Counted from the stretch's first letter, positions 1-8,212 are shown. The stretch: 12,227 bases of DNA from Armatimonadota bacterium (GCA_020696885.1 JAJFMS010000258.1:1-12227); one strand, 5' to 3'. The notes: generated by a model not told the origin, from the sequence alone. Translations and numbers: made by a program.

Positions 1-2528
1 TCCATTAGCGCGATCCAGCCTTCGTTGGAGCGCCGCGCCTGCCGCAGCACCGTGTGCTGGAACTCCACGGCGGGTAGTGCCGCCAGGTCCCGCAGCCGCT
101 CGCCCAACTGTCCCAGCCCCCGGCCCGGCTGCGCTTCGGCACGGCTAAAACCGGTAACGCGAATGCACTCGATCACGAACCGCGCCAGGTCCATTCCGGA
201 CGCAGACCGGGTCATCTCGCCGGGCCAGAACCGCCGCGGCTGGATGGGCGTGTGCCGCAGCGCCTGGGCGACCTGGCCGAGCACCGCGTCCGGGAAACAC
301 TCCCACATGACGGTGCCGAACACCACGTCCTGACCCCGGGCCGAAGGGAAGACCGGCGCCAGGAGATGACGATTGTCGAACGCCATCAGGCCGCCCATGC
401 TGAACGTGGCGTCGGTGACCAGGTCCTGCGGCACTACCCGGAGCAGCCGCCGGCTGGTGCACGCGGTGCGATAATCGGCTTCCGAGTTGACCAACCGGGC
501 GTGCGACGCGCCCTCCAGGAGCAGGTAGCCCATGGGGGCGTGCCAAAAACCGAACGGCGAGCCCCAACCGCAATCGCCGACGAATCCGTTCGAGGTGAGC
601 GCGATGCGGTGGCTCTGCGGATCGCCCGGGTAACCCGCGAGCGAGGTGAGCACGTCGGCAGCCCGCCGGCCGAGAAGCCGCTCGTGTGCAGCCAGGAAGT
701 CATCCGGCGAGGGAGGGGTGGCCTGCTCCTCGGTATCGGCGTCCGGGAAGAACCAGTAATCCCCGGGATCCTCGCCGAACGAGAAGCCGCAGCCCGCCCG
801 GCGCTCCGGATGTGGCGTGGGCTGTACGATGACGTCGTTATCGGTGCAGTACACCGCGTGCCCCGCGGTGCGCAGGAGCATGTGGTTCCGGTTTCCCCCC
901 AGGGAGTAGTCGCTCACCGGATCCCCGTGGAGGGCAAACTGCACCACGTCCTCGGAAACCCCAGAGGTCCGGACCAACTCCTCACCCAACTGCCGAGCCT
1001 CGCGGGTCCCAAACACGCCGATCGAGTTCGCATGCCGGGAGGCGAGCGCGCCGGCGCACGCGCGGAGGTCGCTGCCGGCGCCGGCCGGGGTATCGTCGAA
1101 CACCATCAGTCGCGGCTGCCGGCCATGCCGTGAGGTGTTCTCGATCACGCTCTCCAGGCACCGGCCCACGAGGTCGGGGCGGCCGCGGGTGAGCACGGCC
1201 ACGATCTCGATCCCTGGCTCCGCTCCCGCCTCGCGGGCCTGGCTTCGGGGCATGGCGGACGGTGCCGGTGAAAGGGTCCAGGCGGGGGCAGGGCTCGCCG
1301 GAAGGGTGTCCCCCTCCAACTCCAGAAGCAGGCGCTCGGCCTCTTCGTCGCTCATCTCTTCCAACTGCGCCAGCAGCGCGGCCTGGCGGTCCGCGGCGGT
1401 GTCCACCGCAGGCGCTTCCGCTTCCAGCCGCGCGGCGATCCCGGCCACCGTCGGATCCTGGAACCAGTGCGTGAACGGCACGGTGACGCCCAGCGCGTCG
1501 CGGATACGGGAACTGATCTGCACCAGCAGCAGCGAGTGGGCACCCAGCTCGAAGAGATTGTCGCGGACGCCCACGTGGTCGAAGCCAAGCACCGCCGCCG
1601 CGATCTCCGCGAGGCTCACCTCCAGCGGGGACCGAGCCGGCACGGGATCTCCCGGAAGCTGCACCCGGGAGCGGAGCCGGCTGCGCTCGACCTCGGCGTG
1701 CAGCGCCGCCACGTCGCCACCAAGCCGGGCCAGCCGCGCCAGCGCCGCGGCCCGGTTGGAGCGGGGCTCCACGGGAGCCGGCGCAGACGCCGGAACGGCC
1801 GGCTGCGCCGGCTCGGTCCCCGGCCGGTACTCCACCTCCGCGGCGTCCACGGTGGAGACAACGAAGGTTCCGGCCGCGTCCGGCTGGCTAACGGAGTGAA
1901 GGAAGTCCAGCGCCGGGCGATTGCGGGCGGTGACGGTGGTGGGGAACCGCACCTCCGCTTTGCCGCTGGCAGCCGCCTGGGCGCCTAGATGAGCAAGCAC
2001 CCGGTGCTCCACTCCACGCCCCAATGCGCGGCAGCTCAGGAGCAGGCTCTCCACCACCAGCGCGGCCGGCTCTTCCCGGAACAATACGGCTCCGACGAGG
2101 CCGTAGTCTCCGAAGCGATCGGCTACGTGGACCACCCGGCAGCCCTGGCCGGCGCCGCGGATCCAGCCCTCGATCTCCCCCGCGGTACGGGTAGCGGGCT
2201 GCGTATTGAACTGCGTTACCCGCTGGGAGAGCTGGGCCACCCGCTCCAGCTCCTCGGGCGAGGGCGGCGCGATCCGGACGCGCAACTCCAGGCGCTCAAT
2301 AAACTCCGCCAGCGAGCCCGCCGACTGCAGGGCCACCTCACGGGCGCTGTTCTGCTGGTAATGCGTGGCTCGAAGCCGGTCCTCCCGGGTGGTGCCGGCG
2401 CGGTCCAGCGCCCACACGTGGTCCAGGAAGCCGGGGATCTCTTCGGCGCGTGCCGGCAACTGCAGGACCAGCGCCTCCGGACACCCGCGCTCCACCTCCG
2501 CGCACTCCAGCGGGTTATCGTCCCAGGC
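1..2528 (-). CDS. FkbH C-terminal part + carrier protein + GT2-like glycosyltransferase (partial, runs off left edge)
   Basis: This frame is open without a stop from 2528 down to base 1 (about 842 codons) and continues past the window. Counting from 2528, residues 1-205 match the C-terminal part of FkbH-type HAD proteins: DDNPLEC at the start, then LSQRVTQFNTQ, DRFGDYGLVGAV and LLSCRALGRGVEH. Residues 298-372 form an acyl/peptidyl carrier domain with the phosphopantetheine motif LFELGAHSLL; the attachment serine codon is 1533-1535. A Glu-rich linker (LEEMSDEEAERLL) follows. Residues 440-750 resemble a GT-A family 2 glycosyltransferase: EIVAVLTRGRPDL, GGNRN, the DxD-like TDNDV at 563 and GQDVVFG at 734. 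A TGA at 2529-2531 lies directly upstream. The only early start I see is GTG at 2493-2495, so this is probably the detached 3' part of a broken gene. FkbH and carrier calls are firm; the GT call is moderate. Confidence 0.85.
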
Positions 2529-2531
2529 TCA
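2515..2531 (-). other. Lesion junction inside the fkbH-like gene
   Basis: On the minus strand, codons for GVSLG run straight into those for DDNPLEC, but in different frames. The first frame reads CTG GGA CGA TAA; the second has TGA at 2529-2531 and then reads TGG GAC GAT AAC. In intact family members these two motifs lie roughly 80 residues apart. The simplest reading is an internal deletion of about 240-250 bp whose length is not a multiple of three, possibly at a short CTGG-type microhomology. The size is inferred from remembered family structure, not from an alignment. Confidence 0.75.
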
Positions 2532-3186
2532 CGCCCGCCGGGCCGTCTTCCGCACAGACCCCGGACCAGAGTGTTCCGTCGCAATCCAGCGCCAGGAGCT
2601 TGTGTGGACCCACCGCCAGCGCGTAGGCCTTCCGCGCGATGAGCGTTCCCACCGCCGTGAAGAACTCCGCCGTATAGGGAAGGTGGCCTTCTGCGTCACC
2701 CAGAGGCTCGTAGTAATGCGGCACCGGATAGCAATCCAGCAGGCTCCGGCTCTCCACCACGTCCACGCGCTCCCCACGAAGAAGCGCTCCGCTGATCCGC
2801 CCTTCCACCGCGGCGAGTTGCGCGCCGAGCTCCGCCTGTGCGGCGGGAGAAGGAGGGCAAAGGCAGACGAGCACGTGGCCGCGGTCGGTCCGGGAGGTGG
2901 AGAGGAGGCCGATGAGCTCCTCGACGTTTCGCCGGAGGGACTCCAGCCGTTCGCTCTGGGGATTGCCGGGAGCGCCGCACCAGTCTTCCAGGCGGATCAG
3001 GAGCACCTGGAGCCGGGGCTCGGTCAGCCCCGGCGCTCCGGGCTGCGCCAGGTGCTGGAAGAGCTGGTTATAGGGTGCGAGCTCAAGCTGGTGAGAAATT
3101 CCCAGCTCGCTTAACCAGTAAGCGGTAGGACGGGCTGCGAGATCACAGGTAAAAGTAGAAGCTAGATCGACGCGAAGCTCGGCCAT
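2515..3186 (-). pseudogene. FkbH-like HAD protein, N-terminal fragment (truncated by frame-shifting lesion)
   Basis: FkbH-family enzymes use a HAD fold to move a glyceryl unit from 1,3-bisphosphoglycerate onto a carrier protein, making glyceryl-ACP for polyketide or non-ribosomal peptide pathways. This 223-residue fragment has the usual N-terminal region (YWLSELGI, then LAPYNQLFQHL) and the HAD nucleophile motif LALDCDGTLWSGV near residue 200, followed by EDGPAGVSLG. It then meets TAA at 2515-2517. Relatives continue for about 80 residues (the SKNNE motif, then WEPKS) before the DDNP motif; that segment is absent, and DDNP appears immediately afterwards in another frame. I chose the ATG at 3184-3186 because MAELRVDLASTF begins the family homology. 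An in-frame ATG at 3295-3297 would add 37 unrelated residues. No clear Shine-Dalgarno precedes the start. HAD chemistry is probably lost, unless the lesion is an assembly error. Confidence 0.85.
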
Positions 3187-3437
3187 GAGAACGACGGAGG
3201 AGTTAACTAAAATAGTTCTTAGGAAAGGCTTACATTCTAATATCGGCTCGGGGAGCCGTGTAGGACACTGAAGGCGCTTCCGAATTCCCGCGCACACTAC
3301 TTGCCCGACCTGGATAGTAGTCTACCAAGCCTACGGCCGTGTCCCTATCCTCCCTCCTGGCCGGCGACGCGGAGGAGTTCCACTTCCGCGAGCGAACAGT
3401 CCCGATAATAAGCACCGTCCGCTCCTTCAGGTCTTCG
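3187..3437. promoter_or_regulatory. Divergent intergenic region with AT-rich promoter-like patch
   Basis: This 251-bp gap separates the minus-strand fkbH-like gene from the plus-strand DUF1549 operon and must hold both promoters. Positions 3201-3243 are strikingly AT-rich against the surrounding GC-rich DNA. A possible minus-strand -10 (TATTTT, 3209-3214) would give a leader of roughly 15-20 nt before the ATG at 3186. On the plus strand TAATAT lies at 3238-3243. No convincing -35 box accompanies either. A small 6-bp palindrome with a 3-nt loop sits at 3244-3258 and a short dyad (AACTA/TAGTT) at 3205-3217. An open plus-strand frame from GTG 3339 is an unconserved in-frame extension of the downstream gene. 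Confidence 0.4.
3390..3424. promoter_or_regulatory. Imperfect dyad just upstream of the DUF1549 gene
   Basis: GAGCGAACAGT (3390-3400) and ACCGTCCGCTC (3414-3424) are inverted copies matching at 9 of 11 positions around a 13-nt centre. Read as minus-strand RNA, the two mismatches become G-U wobbles, giving a continuous 11-bp stem. The dyad ends 13 nt before the ATG at 3438. It could be an operator or a leader structure. No T-run follows it, so it is not an obvious intrinsic terminator. Function is unproven. Confidence 0.35.
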
Positions 3438-6400
3438 ATGCCCCGCCGCACTTTCCGCATCCCATCTCTCCTGGTGTTGACCGTCGCCGGCGTGCCTGCG
3501 GCGGCCCTGGCAGCCGCTTTGGCGCCAGCACCGGCCGTGGCGGACCGCGAGCTCCCTGCCGCCGCGGCGGAGCTGCTCGGCCGGCGGTGCCTGCAGTGTC
3601 ACGGGGCGCAGAAGCTCTCCGGGCTGGACCTGCGCACCCGGGAGGCGGCGCTGCACGGCGGCGGTCGAGGAACGCCCCTGATAGCCGGGAAGCCGGAGGA
3701 GAGCCTGCTCTACCGCGTCATCTCCGGACAGGCCGAGCCGAAGATGCCGCCCGGGAAGCCGCTGCCCCCCGCCGAGCAGGCGCTGCTCCGCCGCTGGATC
3801 GCCTCCGGCGCCGCCTGGCCGGCTAAGACCGGCCCCGAGGAAGTGCACTGGTCCTACCGCCCGATCCAGCGCCCCGCGCTGCCGCAGGTCAAGAACCGCG
3901 ACTGGCCGCGGAACCCGATCGACGCCTTCGTGCTCGCGAAGCTGGAGGTGAAGGGCCTTAGCCCCGCCCCACCCGCCGACCCGCGCACCCTGATCCGCCG
4001 TGTCTACTTCGACCTCACCGGCCTGCCGCCAACCCCCGACGAAGTGGAGGCGTTCGTGCGGGAGTGCGAGCGTGAGGCAGCGGCCCCCCCAACACCCAAG
4101 GCCCAACACCCAACACTCGGCGCCTATGAGCGGCTCGTTGATCGCCTGCTCGCGTCGCCGCGCTACGGGGAGCGGTGGGCACGGCATTGGCTGGACGTGG
4201 CGCGGTTCGCGGAGAGCCAGGGGTTCGAACGGGACAAGGTGCGCGAGAACGCCTGGCGGTACCGGGACTGGGTGATCCGGGCGCTCAATCAGGATCTGCC
4301 GTACAACCGCTTCATGCAGTGGCAGGTGGCCGGGGACGTGCTGCCGGACGCCACGCGGGAGAGCGTTACCGCCACCGGGTTCCTGGTGGCCGGGCCGTGG
4401 GACGAAGTCGGCAACCTGCAGGTGAGCGAGCTGATGAAGGCCCGTGTGCGCGAGGACGAGCTGGAAGACATCGTCAGCGCCGTGGGGCAAACGTTCCTGG
4501 GGCTCACCGTCAACTGCGCGCGGTGCCACGACCACAAGTTCGATCCGATCCCGCAAAAGGACTACTACCGGCTTGCTGCCGTCTTTGCGGGCGTACGGCA
4601 CGGGGACCGCTCCATCCTCCCTCCGGCCGAGAAGACGGCGCACGAAGCCGAGGTGGCCGCGCTGGAGAAGCGCGAAACGGAACTGACCGCCGAGGCCGGA
4701 AAGCTAGACGGGGAAGGCCGGCAGCGGGTGCTGGCCGCCCGCGCCGGAGGCAGCGCGACCGTGACGGCAGCCGGACCGGCCCCGGTGCTGCGGTGGGACT
4801 TCGAGGCCGGCACCCGAGACCTCGCCCGGGGGATCGAGCTCCGGCTCACCGGCGGCGCGGCGGTAGCCGGCGGCCGGCTGCGGCTTCCGGGCAAGGAGGC
4901 GCGCGCGCAGTCGGACCCGCTTCCGTTCCCGGTCACCGCGAAGACGCTGGAAGCCTGGGTCAGCCTCAAGGACCTGACCCAGCGCGGCGGCAGCGTGCTC
5001 ACGCTGGAGACCGACGGGGGCGGCGTCTTCGACGGCCTGGTGTTCGGCGAGCGCCAGCCGAAGAAGTGGATGGCCGGGAGCAACGGCTTCGTCCGTACGC
5101 GGGACCTCACCGGCCCGGAGGAGACCAGCGATCCGGTGAAGCTGGTCCACGTGGCGGCGGTGTACGGCCCAGACCACCGCGTCACCGTCTTCCGCAACGG
5201 CCAGCCCTACGGCGAGGGGTACGTCCCCGGCACGGAGGGCGCTTCCGCCCTGCAGACGTTCGCCGGCGGCAAGGGGCACCTGCTGTTCGGTCAGCGCCAC
5301 ACCGGAGCCGGCGGCGATGCCTGGCTGAACGGCGAGATCGAGGAAGCCCGCGTCTATACCCAGGCGCTGACGCCGGCCGAGGTGCTCGCCTCCTTCAACG
5401 CCGGTCCCGCCAACGTGCGCCCGGAGGAGCTCCTGGCCGCACTTTCGCCCGCAGAGCGCGAGCGCCGGAAGACGCTAGACACCGAGCTGAGCACCCTCCG
5501 GGAGCAGATCCGGACCCTCCGGGTGCAGCCGCAGGCCTACGCCGCCAACCCTAAGGAGCCGCCCGCCGTGTTCCTGCTGGAGCGCGGTGACGTCCAGAAG
5601 AAAGGCGAGAAACTGGCGCCGGCGGGGCTGAGCGTGATCAGCTCCCTCCCGGCACAGCTCGAAGGCGCGGACGTCCCCACGGAGGGCGTCCGCCGTGTGA
5701 AGTTCGCGGAATGGCTGGCGGACGCTCGCAACCCGCTGCCCGCCCGCGTGATGGTGAACCGCGTCTGGCAATACCACTTCGGCCGCGGACTCGCCGGTAG
5801 CCCCAGCGACTTCGGCGCCAACGGAGAAGCCCCCACCCACCCGGAACTGCTGGACTACCTGGCGGCCACGTTCGTGTCCGGGAACGAGGAAATGGGGAAA
5901 CGTGGAAATGCGGATCCCATTTCCCCATCTCCCCGTTCCCCCATTTCCCCCGCAAGGCGCTGGTCCCTGAAAGCGCTGCACCGGCTGATCGTGACTTCGA
6001 ACACCTACCGGCAGGGGGGACGCCTGGACCCGCGGGCGGCGGCGGTGGACTCCGAGAACACGCTGTTGTGGCGGCAGGCGCCGCGGCGGCTGGAGGCGGA
6101 GGAGCTGCGGGATACGCTGCTGGCGGTGAGCGGGCAGCTCAACCTCCAGGAGGGCGGTCCCGGGTTCAAGCTGTTCAACGTGCTGGTGAGCAACAGCAGT
6201 TTCTACACGTTCGAGGACAAGGTCGGGCCGGAGTTCAACCGCCGGAGCATCTACCGCACCGTGGTGAACAGCGGCGGTGTGCCGCTGCTGGACGCGTTCG
6301 ACTGCCCGGATCCCAGCGTCAAGGCGCCCCGGCGCGGCACCACCACCACGCCACTCCAGGCGCTGGCGTTGATGAACAACTCGTTCGTCTTGCGCCAATC

Positions 6401-6599
6401 GCGGGAACTGGCGGCGCTGCTGGAGAAAGAGGCGCCGGTCAACCGGCCGCGGCAGCTCGAGCTCGCCTACCAGCGCGCATTCGGACGCCCACCCACCCCG
6501 GCGGAGCGCGCCCGCGCCGCGGTGTTCGTGAGCGCCCACGGGCTGCCCGCCTTCTGCCGCGCGCTGCTCAACGCCAGCGAGCTGATTTACGTCCGCTGA
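3438..6599 (+). CDS. Exported cytochrome-like PSCyt1/DUF1549/LamG/DUF1553 protein
   Basis: This 1053-residue protein has the classic planctomycete-type order. A signal peptide covers about residues 1-36 (hydrophobic, Ala-rich, ending near AVA). A PSCyt1 c-type haem domain follows, with CLQCH at 51-55 and a candidate distal Met in KMPPG at 103. DUF1549 spans about 135-385, with a second CxxCH (CARCHDHKFDP) at 360-364. A short coiled coil comes next, then a LamG/concanavalin-like domain at about 450-655, a second coiled coil, and DUF1553 at about 745-1050 (PARVMVNRVWQYHFGRG, then WSLKALHRLIVTS). I preferred ATG 3438 over in-frame GTG 3339 because it starts directly at the signal peptide. Two stretches absent from the usual family pattern (residues about 217-228 and 816-841) are encoded by low-complexity DNA. 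The stop lies 10 nt before the DUF1501 gene, so the two are one operon. Families of this pair are exported; their substrate is unknown to me. Confidence 0.95.
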   Translation: MPRRTFRIPSLLVLTVAGVPAAALAAALAPAPAVADRELPAAAAELLGRRCLQCHGAQKLSGLDLRTREAALHGGGRGTPLIAGKPEESLLYRVISGQAEPKMPPGKPLPPAEQALLRRWIASGAAWPAKTGPEEVHWSYRPIQRPALPQVKNRDWPRNPIDAFVLAKLEVKGLSPAPPADPRTLIRRVYFDLTGLPPTPDEVEAFVRECEREAAAPPTPKAQHPTLGAYERLVDRLLASPRYGERWARHWLDVARFAESQGFERDKVRENAWRYRDWVIRALNQDLPYNRFMQWQVAGDVLPDATRESVTATGFLVAGPWDEVGNLQVSELMKARVREDELEDIVSAVGQTFLGLTVNCARCHDHKFDPIPQKDYYRLAAVFAGVRHGDRSILPPAEKTAHEAEVAALEKRETELTAEAGKLDGEGRQRVLAARAGGSATVTAAGPAPVLRWDFEAGTRDLARGIELRLTGGAAVAGGRLRLPGKEARAQSDPLPFPVTAKTLEAWVSLKDLTQRGGSVLTLETDGGGVFDGLVFGERQPKKWMAGSNGFVRTRDLTGPEETSDPVKLVHVAAVYGPDHRVTVFRNGQPYGEGYVPGTEGASALQTFAGGKGHLLFGQRHTGAGGDAWLNGEIEEARVYTQALTPAEVLASFNAGPANVRPEELLAALSPAERERRKTLDTELSTLREQIRTLRVQPQAYAANPKEPPAVFLLERGDVQKKGEKLAPAGLSVISSLPAQLEGADVPTEGVRRVKFAEWLADARNPLPARVMVNRVWQYHFGRGLAGSPSDFGANGEAPTHPELLDYLAATFVSGNEEMGKRGNADPISPSPRSPISPARRWSLKALHRLIVTSNTYRQGGRLDPRAAAVDSENTLLWRQAPRRLEAEELRDTLLAVSGQLNLQEGGPGFKLFNVLVSNSSFYTFEDKVGPEFNRRSIYRTVVNSGGVPLLDAFDCPDPSVKAPRRGTTTTPLQALALMNNSFVLRQSRELAALLEKEAPVNRPRQLELAYQRAFGRPPTPAERARAAVFVSAHGLPAFCRALLNASELIYVR
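4088..4118. repeat. CCCAACACCCA direct repeat inside the DUF1549 gene
   Basis: CCCAACACCCA occurs at 4088-4098 and again at 4102-4112, followed by ACACTC. It lies in frame within the DUF1549 coding sequence and specifies a Pro-rich stretch (APPTPKAQHPTLG). In usual family members only about 8 residues separate PPTPxEVxAF from AYERLVDRLL; here there are about 22. The DNA composition differs from the flanking codons, which suggests a short repeat element was accommodated in the loop between conserved blocks. Confidence 0.6.
5883..5960. repeat. In-frame nested palindromic element inside the DUF1553 domain
   Basis: Perfect 10-bp arms GGAAATGGGG (5888-5897) and CCCCATTTCC (5939-5948) enclose 7-bp arms GGAAATG (5904-5910) and CATTTCC (5918-5924). 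The stretch is purine-rich on the left and pyrimidine-rich on the right, unlike the surrounding coding sequence. It encodes about 26 residues (MGKRGNADP, then SPSPRSPISP) placed between HPELLDYLAATFV and WSLKALHRLIVTS, which are nearly adjacent in normal DUF1553 domains. The reading frame is kept on both sides. Confidence 0.7.
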
Positions 6600-6609
6600 A
6601 GGAACCCCG

Positions 6610-8073
6610 ATGAAGCGAACCGATCTTACCGATCTCTGCTGCGGACCGGACCGGCAGGCCCTCTCCCGCCGGGAGGTGCTCTGGCGCGCCGGCGGCGGCC
6701 TCGGCGGGCTGGCGCTCTCCTGGCTCATGGCGCAGGAAGCCGCAGCCTCCCCGGGAAAAGCGCCCGGGGCTGCGGTCGCCGCTCCGCACTTTCCCGCGAA
6801 GGCGAAGCGCGTCATCCAGATCTTCCTGGCCGGAGGTGTCAGCCACGTCGACACCTTCGACTACAAGCCGGAGTTGGAGAAGCACGACGGGAAACCGCTC
6901 ACCGGCAAGGGCACGGTGGACACCTTCTTCGCGCAGCCCGGCAACCTGATGAAGTCCGTCTGGCCGTTCCAGCGCCGCGGCAAGAGCGGCCTCTGGGTGA
7001 GCGACCTCTTCCCGCACCTGGCCGGGTGCGCGGATGACCTCACCGTCTTCAACTCCCTGGTGGCGAAGAGCAACAACCACACCCCCGGCGCCTTCATGAT
7101 GAACAGCGGCTTCACCATGAACGGCTTCCCCTCCATGGGCTCCTGGGTGAGCTACGGGCTGGGCTCGGAGAACCAGGAGCTGCCGGCGTTCGTGGTGCTG
7201 CCGGACCCGCGGCAGCTTCCCGCGGGCGGCGCCATCAACTGGACCGCCGGCTTCCTCCCCGCGTCGTACCAGGGGGTGATGTTCCGCTCCGGCGGCGACC
7301 CGGTGCCGGACCTGTTCCCCGCGGAGAAGATCGAGGCCGGCACGGAAAGCGCCACCCGGCAGTTCCTGGGCGAGCTGGACCGGGAGTTCGAGGCCCGCAA
7401 CCCCGGTGAGAGCGGCATCACCGCCCGCATCCGCAGCTACGAGCTGGCGGGTCGGATGCAGCTAAGCATCCCCGGCGTGGTGAAGGTGCAGGACGAGCCC
7501 GCCGAGACCCGCGCCCTTTACGGGCTGGACGACCCCAACGCCGTCAGCTTCGGCCGCAACTGCCTGCTGGCCCGGCGCCTGGTGGAGCGGGGCGTGCGGT
7601 TCGTACAGCTCTACCACGGCGGCGCCTTCGGCTCCCCGCGCGTGAACTGGGACGCGCACGAGGACCTGAAGGAGAACCACGGCAAAGAGGCCGCCACGAT
7701 GGACCGGCCGGTGGCCGGGCTCCTGAAGGACCTGAAGCGGCGTGGGATGCTGGACGACACCCTGGTGGTGTGGTGCACCGAGTTCGGCCGCACCCCGTTC
7801 ACGCAGGGCGTGGGCAAGCCGGGCCGCGACCACCATCAGCATGTGTTCACCTGCTGGATGGCCGGCGCCGGCCTGAAGCCCGGCATGGCGTTCGGCGAGA
7901 GCGACGAAGTGGGCTACGGCCCCGGCCGGGACCCGGTGAGCGTCCACGACTTCCACGCCACCATCCTGCACCTGCTGGGGATGGACCACAAGCAGCTCAC
8001 CTACTACCACAACGGCATCCAGCGCCGCCTCACGGACGTGCACGGCGAGGTGATCCGGGGAGTGCTCGCGTAG
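6610..8073 (+). CDS. Tat-exported DUF1501 protein
   Basis: This 487-residue protein is a full-length DUF1501 family member, related in fold to alkaline phosphatases and sulfatases. A twin-arginine signal is visible at residues 19-24 (SRREVL), followed by a Gly/Leu/Ala-rich hydrophobic stretch ending near AQEAAA. Family landmarks are GGVSHVDTFDYKPEL near residue 77, the WCTEFGRTPF motif near 390, a GRDHHQHVFTCWMAGAG block after it, and a C-terminal VHDFHATILHLLGMDH then LTDVHG. The stop of the upstream DUF1549 gene is 10 nt away and an AAGGA overlapping that stop (6599-6603) serves as ribosome binding site, so translation is probably coupled. These two families are almost always encoded together and exported. 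A polysaccharide-related role is often suspected, but I can show none here. Confidence 0.96.
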   Translation: MKRTDLTDLCCGPDRQALSRREVLWRAGGGLGGLALSWLMAQEAAASPGKAPGAAVAAPHFPAKAKRVIQIFLAGGVSHVDTFDYKPELEKHDGKPLTGKGTVDTFFAQPGNLMKSVWPFQRRGKSGLWVSDLFPHLAGCADDLTVFNSLVAKSNNHTPGAFMMNSGFTMNGFPSMGSWVSYGLGSENQELPAFVVLPDPRQLPAGGAINWTAGFLPASYQGVMFRSGGDPVPDLFPAEKIEAGTESATRQFLGELDREFEARNPGESGITARIRSYELAGRMQLSIPGVVKVQDEPAETRALYGLDDPNAVSFGRNCLLARRLVERGVRFVQLYHGGAFGSPRVNWDAHEDLKENHGKEAATMDRPVAGLLKDLKRRGMLDDTLVVWCTEFGRTPFTQGVGKPGRDHHQHVFTCWMAGAGLKPGMAFGESDEVGYGPGRDPVSVHDFHATILHLLGMDHKQLTYYHNGIQRRLTDVHGEVIRGVLA

Positions 8074-8084
8074 CGCTTCGCGCG

Positions 8085-8172
8085 GTGTTCAGGTGTTCAG
8101 GGGTTCAGGGGTTCAGGGGTTCAGGGGTTCAGGGGTTCAGGTGTTCAGGTGTTCAGGTGTTCAGGTGTTCAG
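8085..8172. repeat. 8-bp tandem repeat, 11 copies (GTGTTCAG / GGGTTCAG)
   Basis: Directly after the DUF1501 stop, 11 contiguous 8-mers occur in ordered blocks: two GTGTTCAG, five GGGTTCAG, four GTGTTCAG. The two variants differ at one base only. The 8-bp period is not a multiple of three, so protein coding is unlikely to explain its regularity. There are no spacers, so it is not a CRISPR array. The block pattern suggests growth by slippage of two variant units. It occupies the 3' untranslated region of the operon, where it could affect transcript ends. Confidence 0.95.
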
Positions 8173-8212
8173 GTAGAGTGAGACCTCGGCCGCTCTGGTC
8201 TGCGCCCAAAAT

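Noticed and set aside
252..2642. Several plus-strand frames opposite the carrier/GT protein
   Set aside because: The minus-strand frame carries carrier, FkbH and GT motifs; the plus-strand products are featureless.
3339..3437. Upstream GTG start for the DUF1549 protein
   Set aside because: The extra 33 residues would precede a good signal peptide and resemble nothing; ATG 3438 fits export better.
3345..4643. Long minus-strand open frame (432 codons) opposite the DUF1549 gene
   Set aside because: It lies antisense to clearly conserved PSCyt1/DUF1549 codons, has no domain motifs, and is expected from high GC content.
4175..5554. 459-codon plus-strand frame within the DUF1549 gene
   Set aside because: Arg/Gly/Ala-rich frame-shifted reading of the real coding frame; no motifs.
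5475..6854. Long minus-strand open frame (459 codons) opposite DUF1553 and the DUF1501 start
   Set aside because: Antisense shadow of two well-supported genes; Gln/Arg/Gly-rich with no family resemblance.
8085..8172. CRISPR array
   Set aside because: Units are 8 bp and contiguous, with no spacers and no cas genes nearby.
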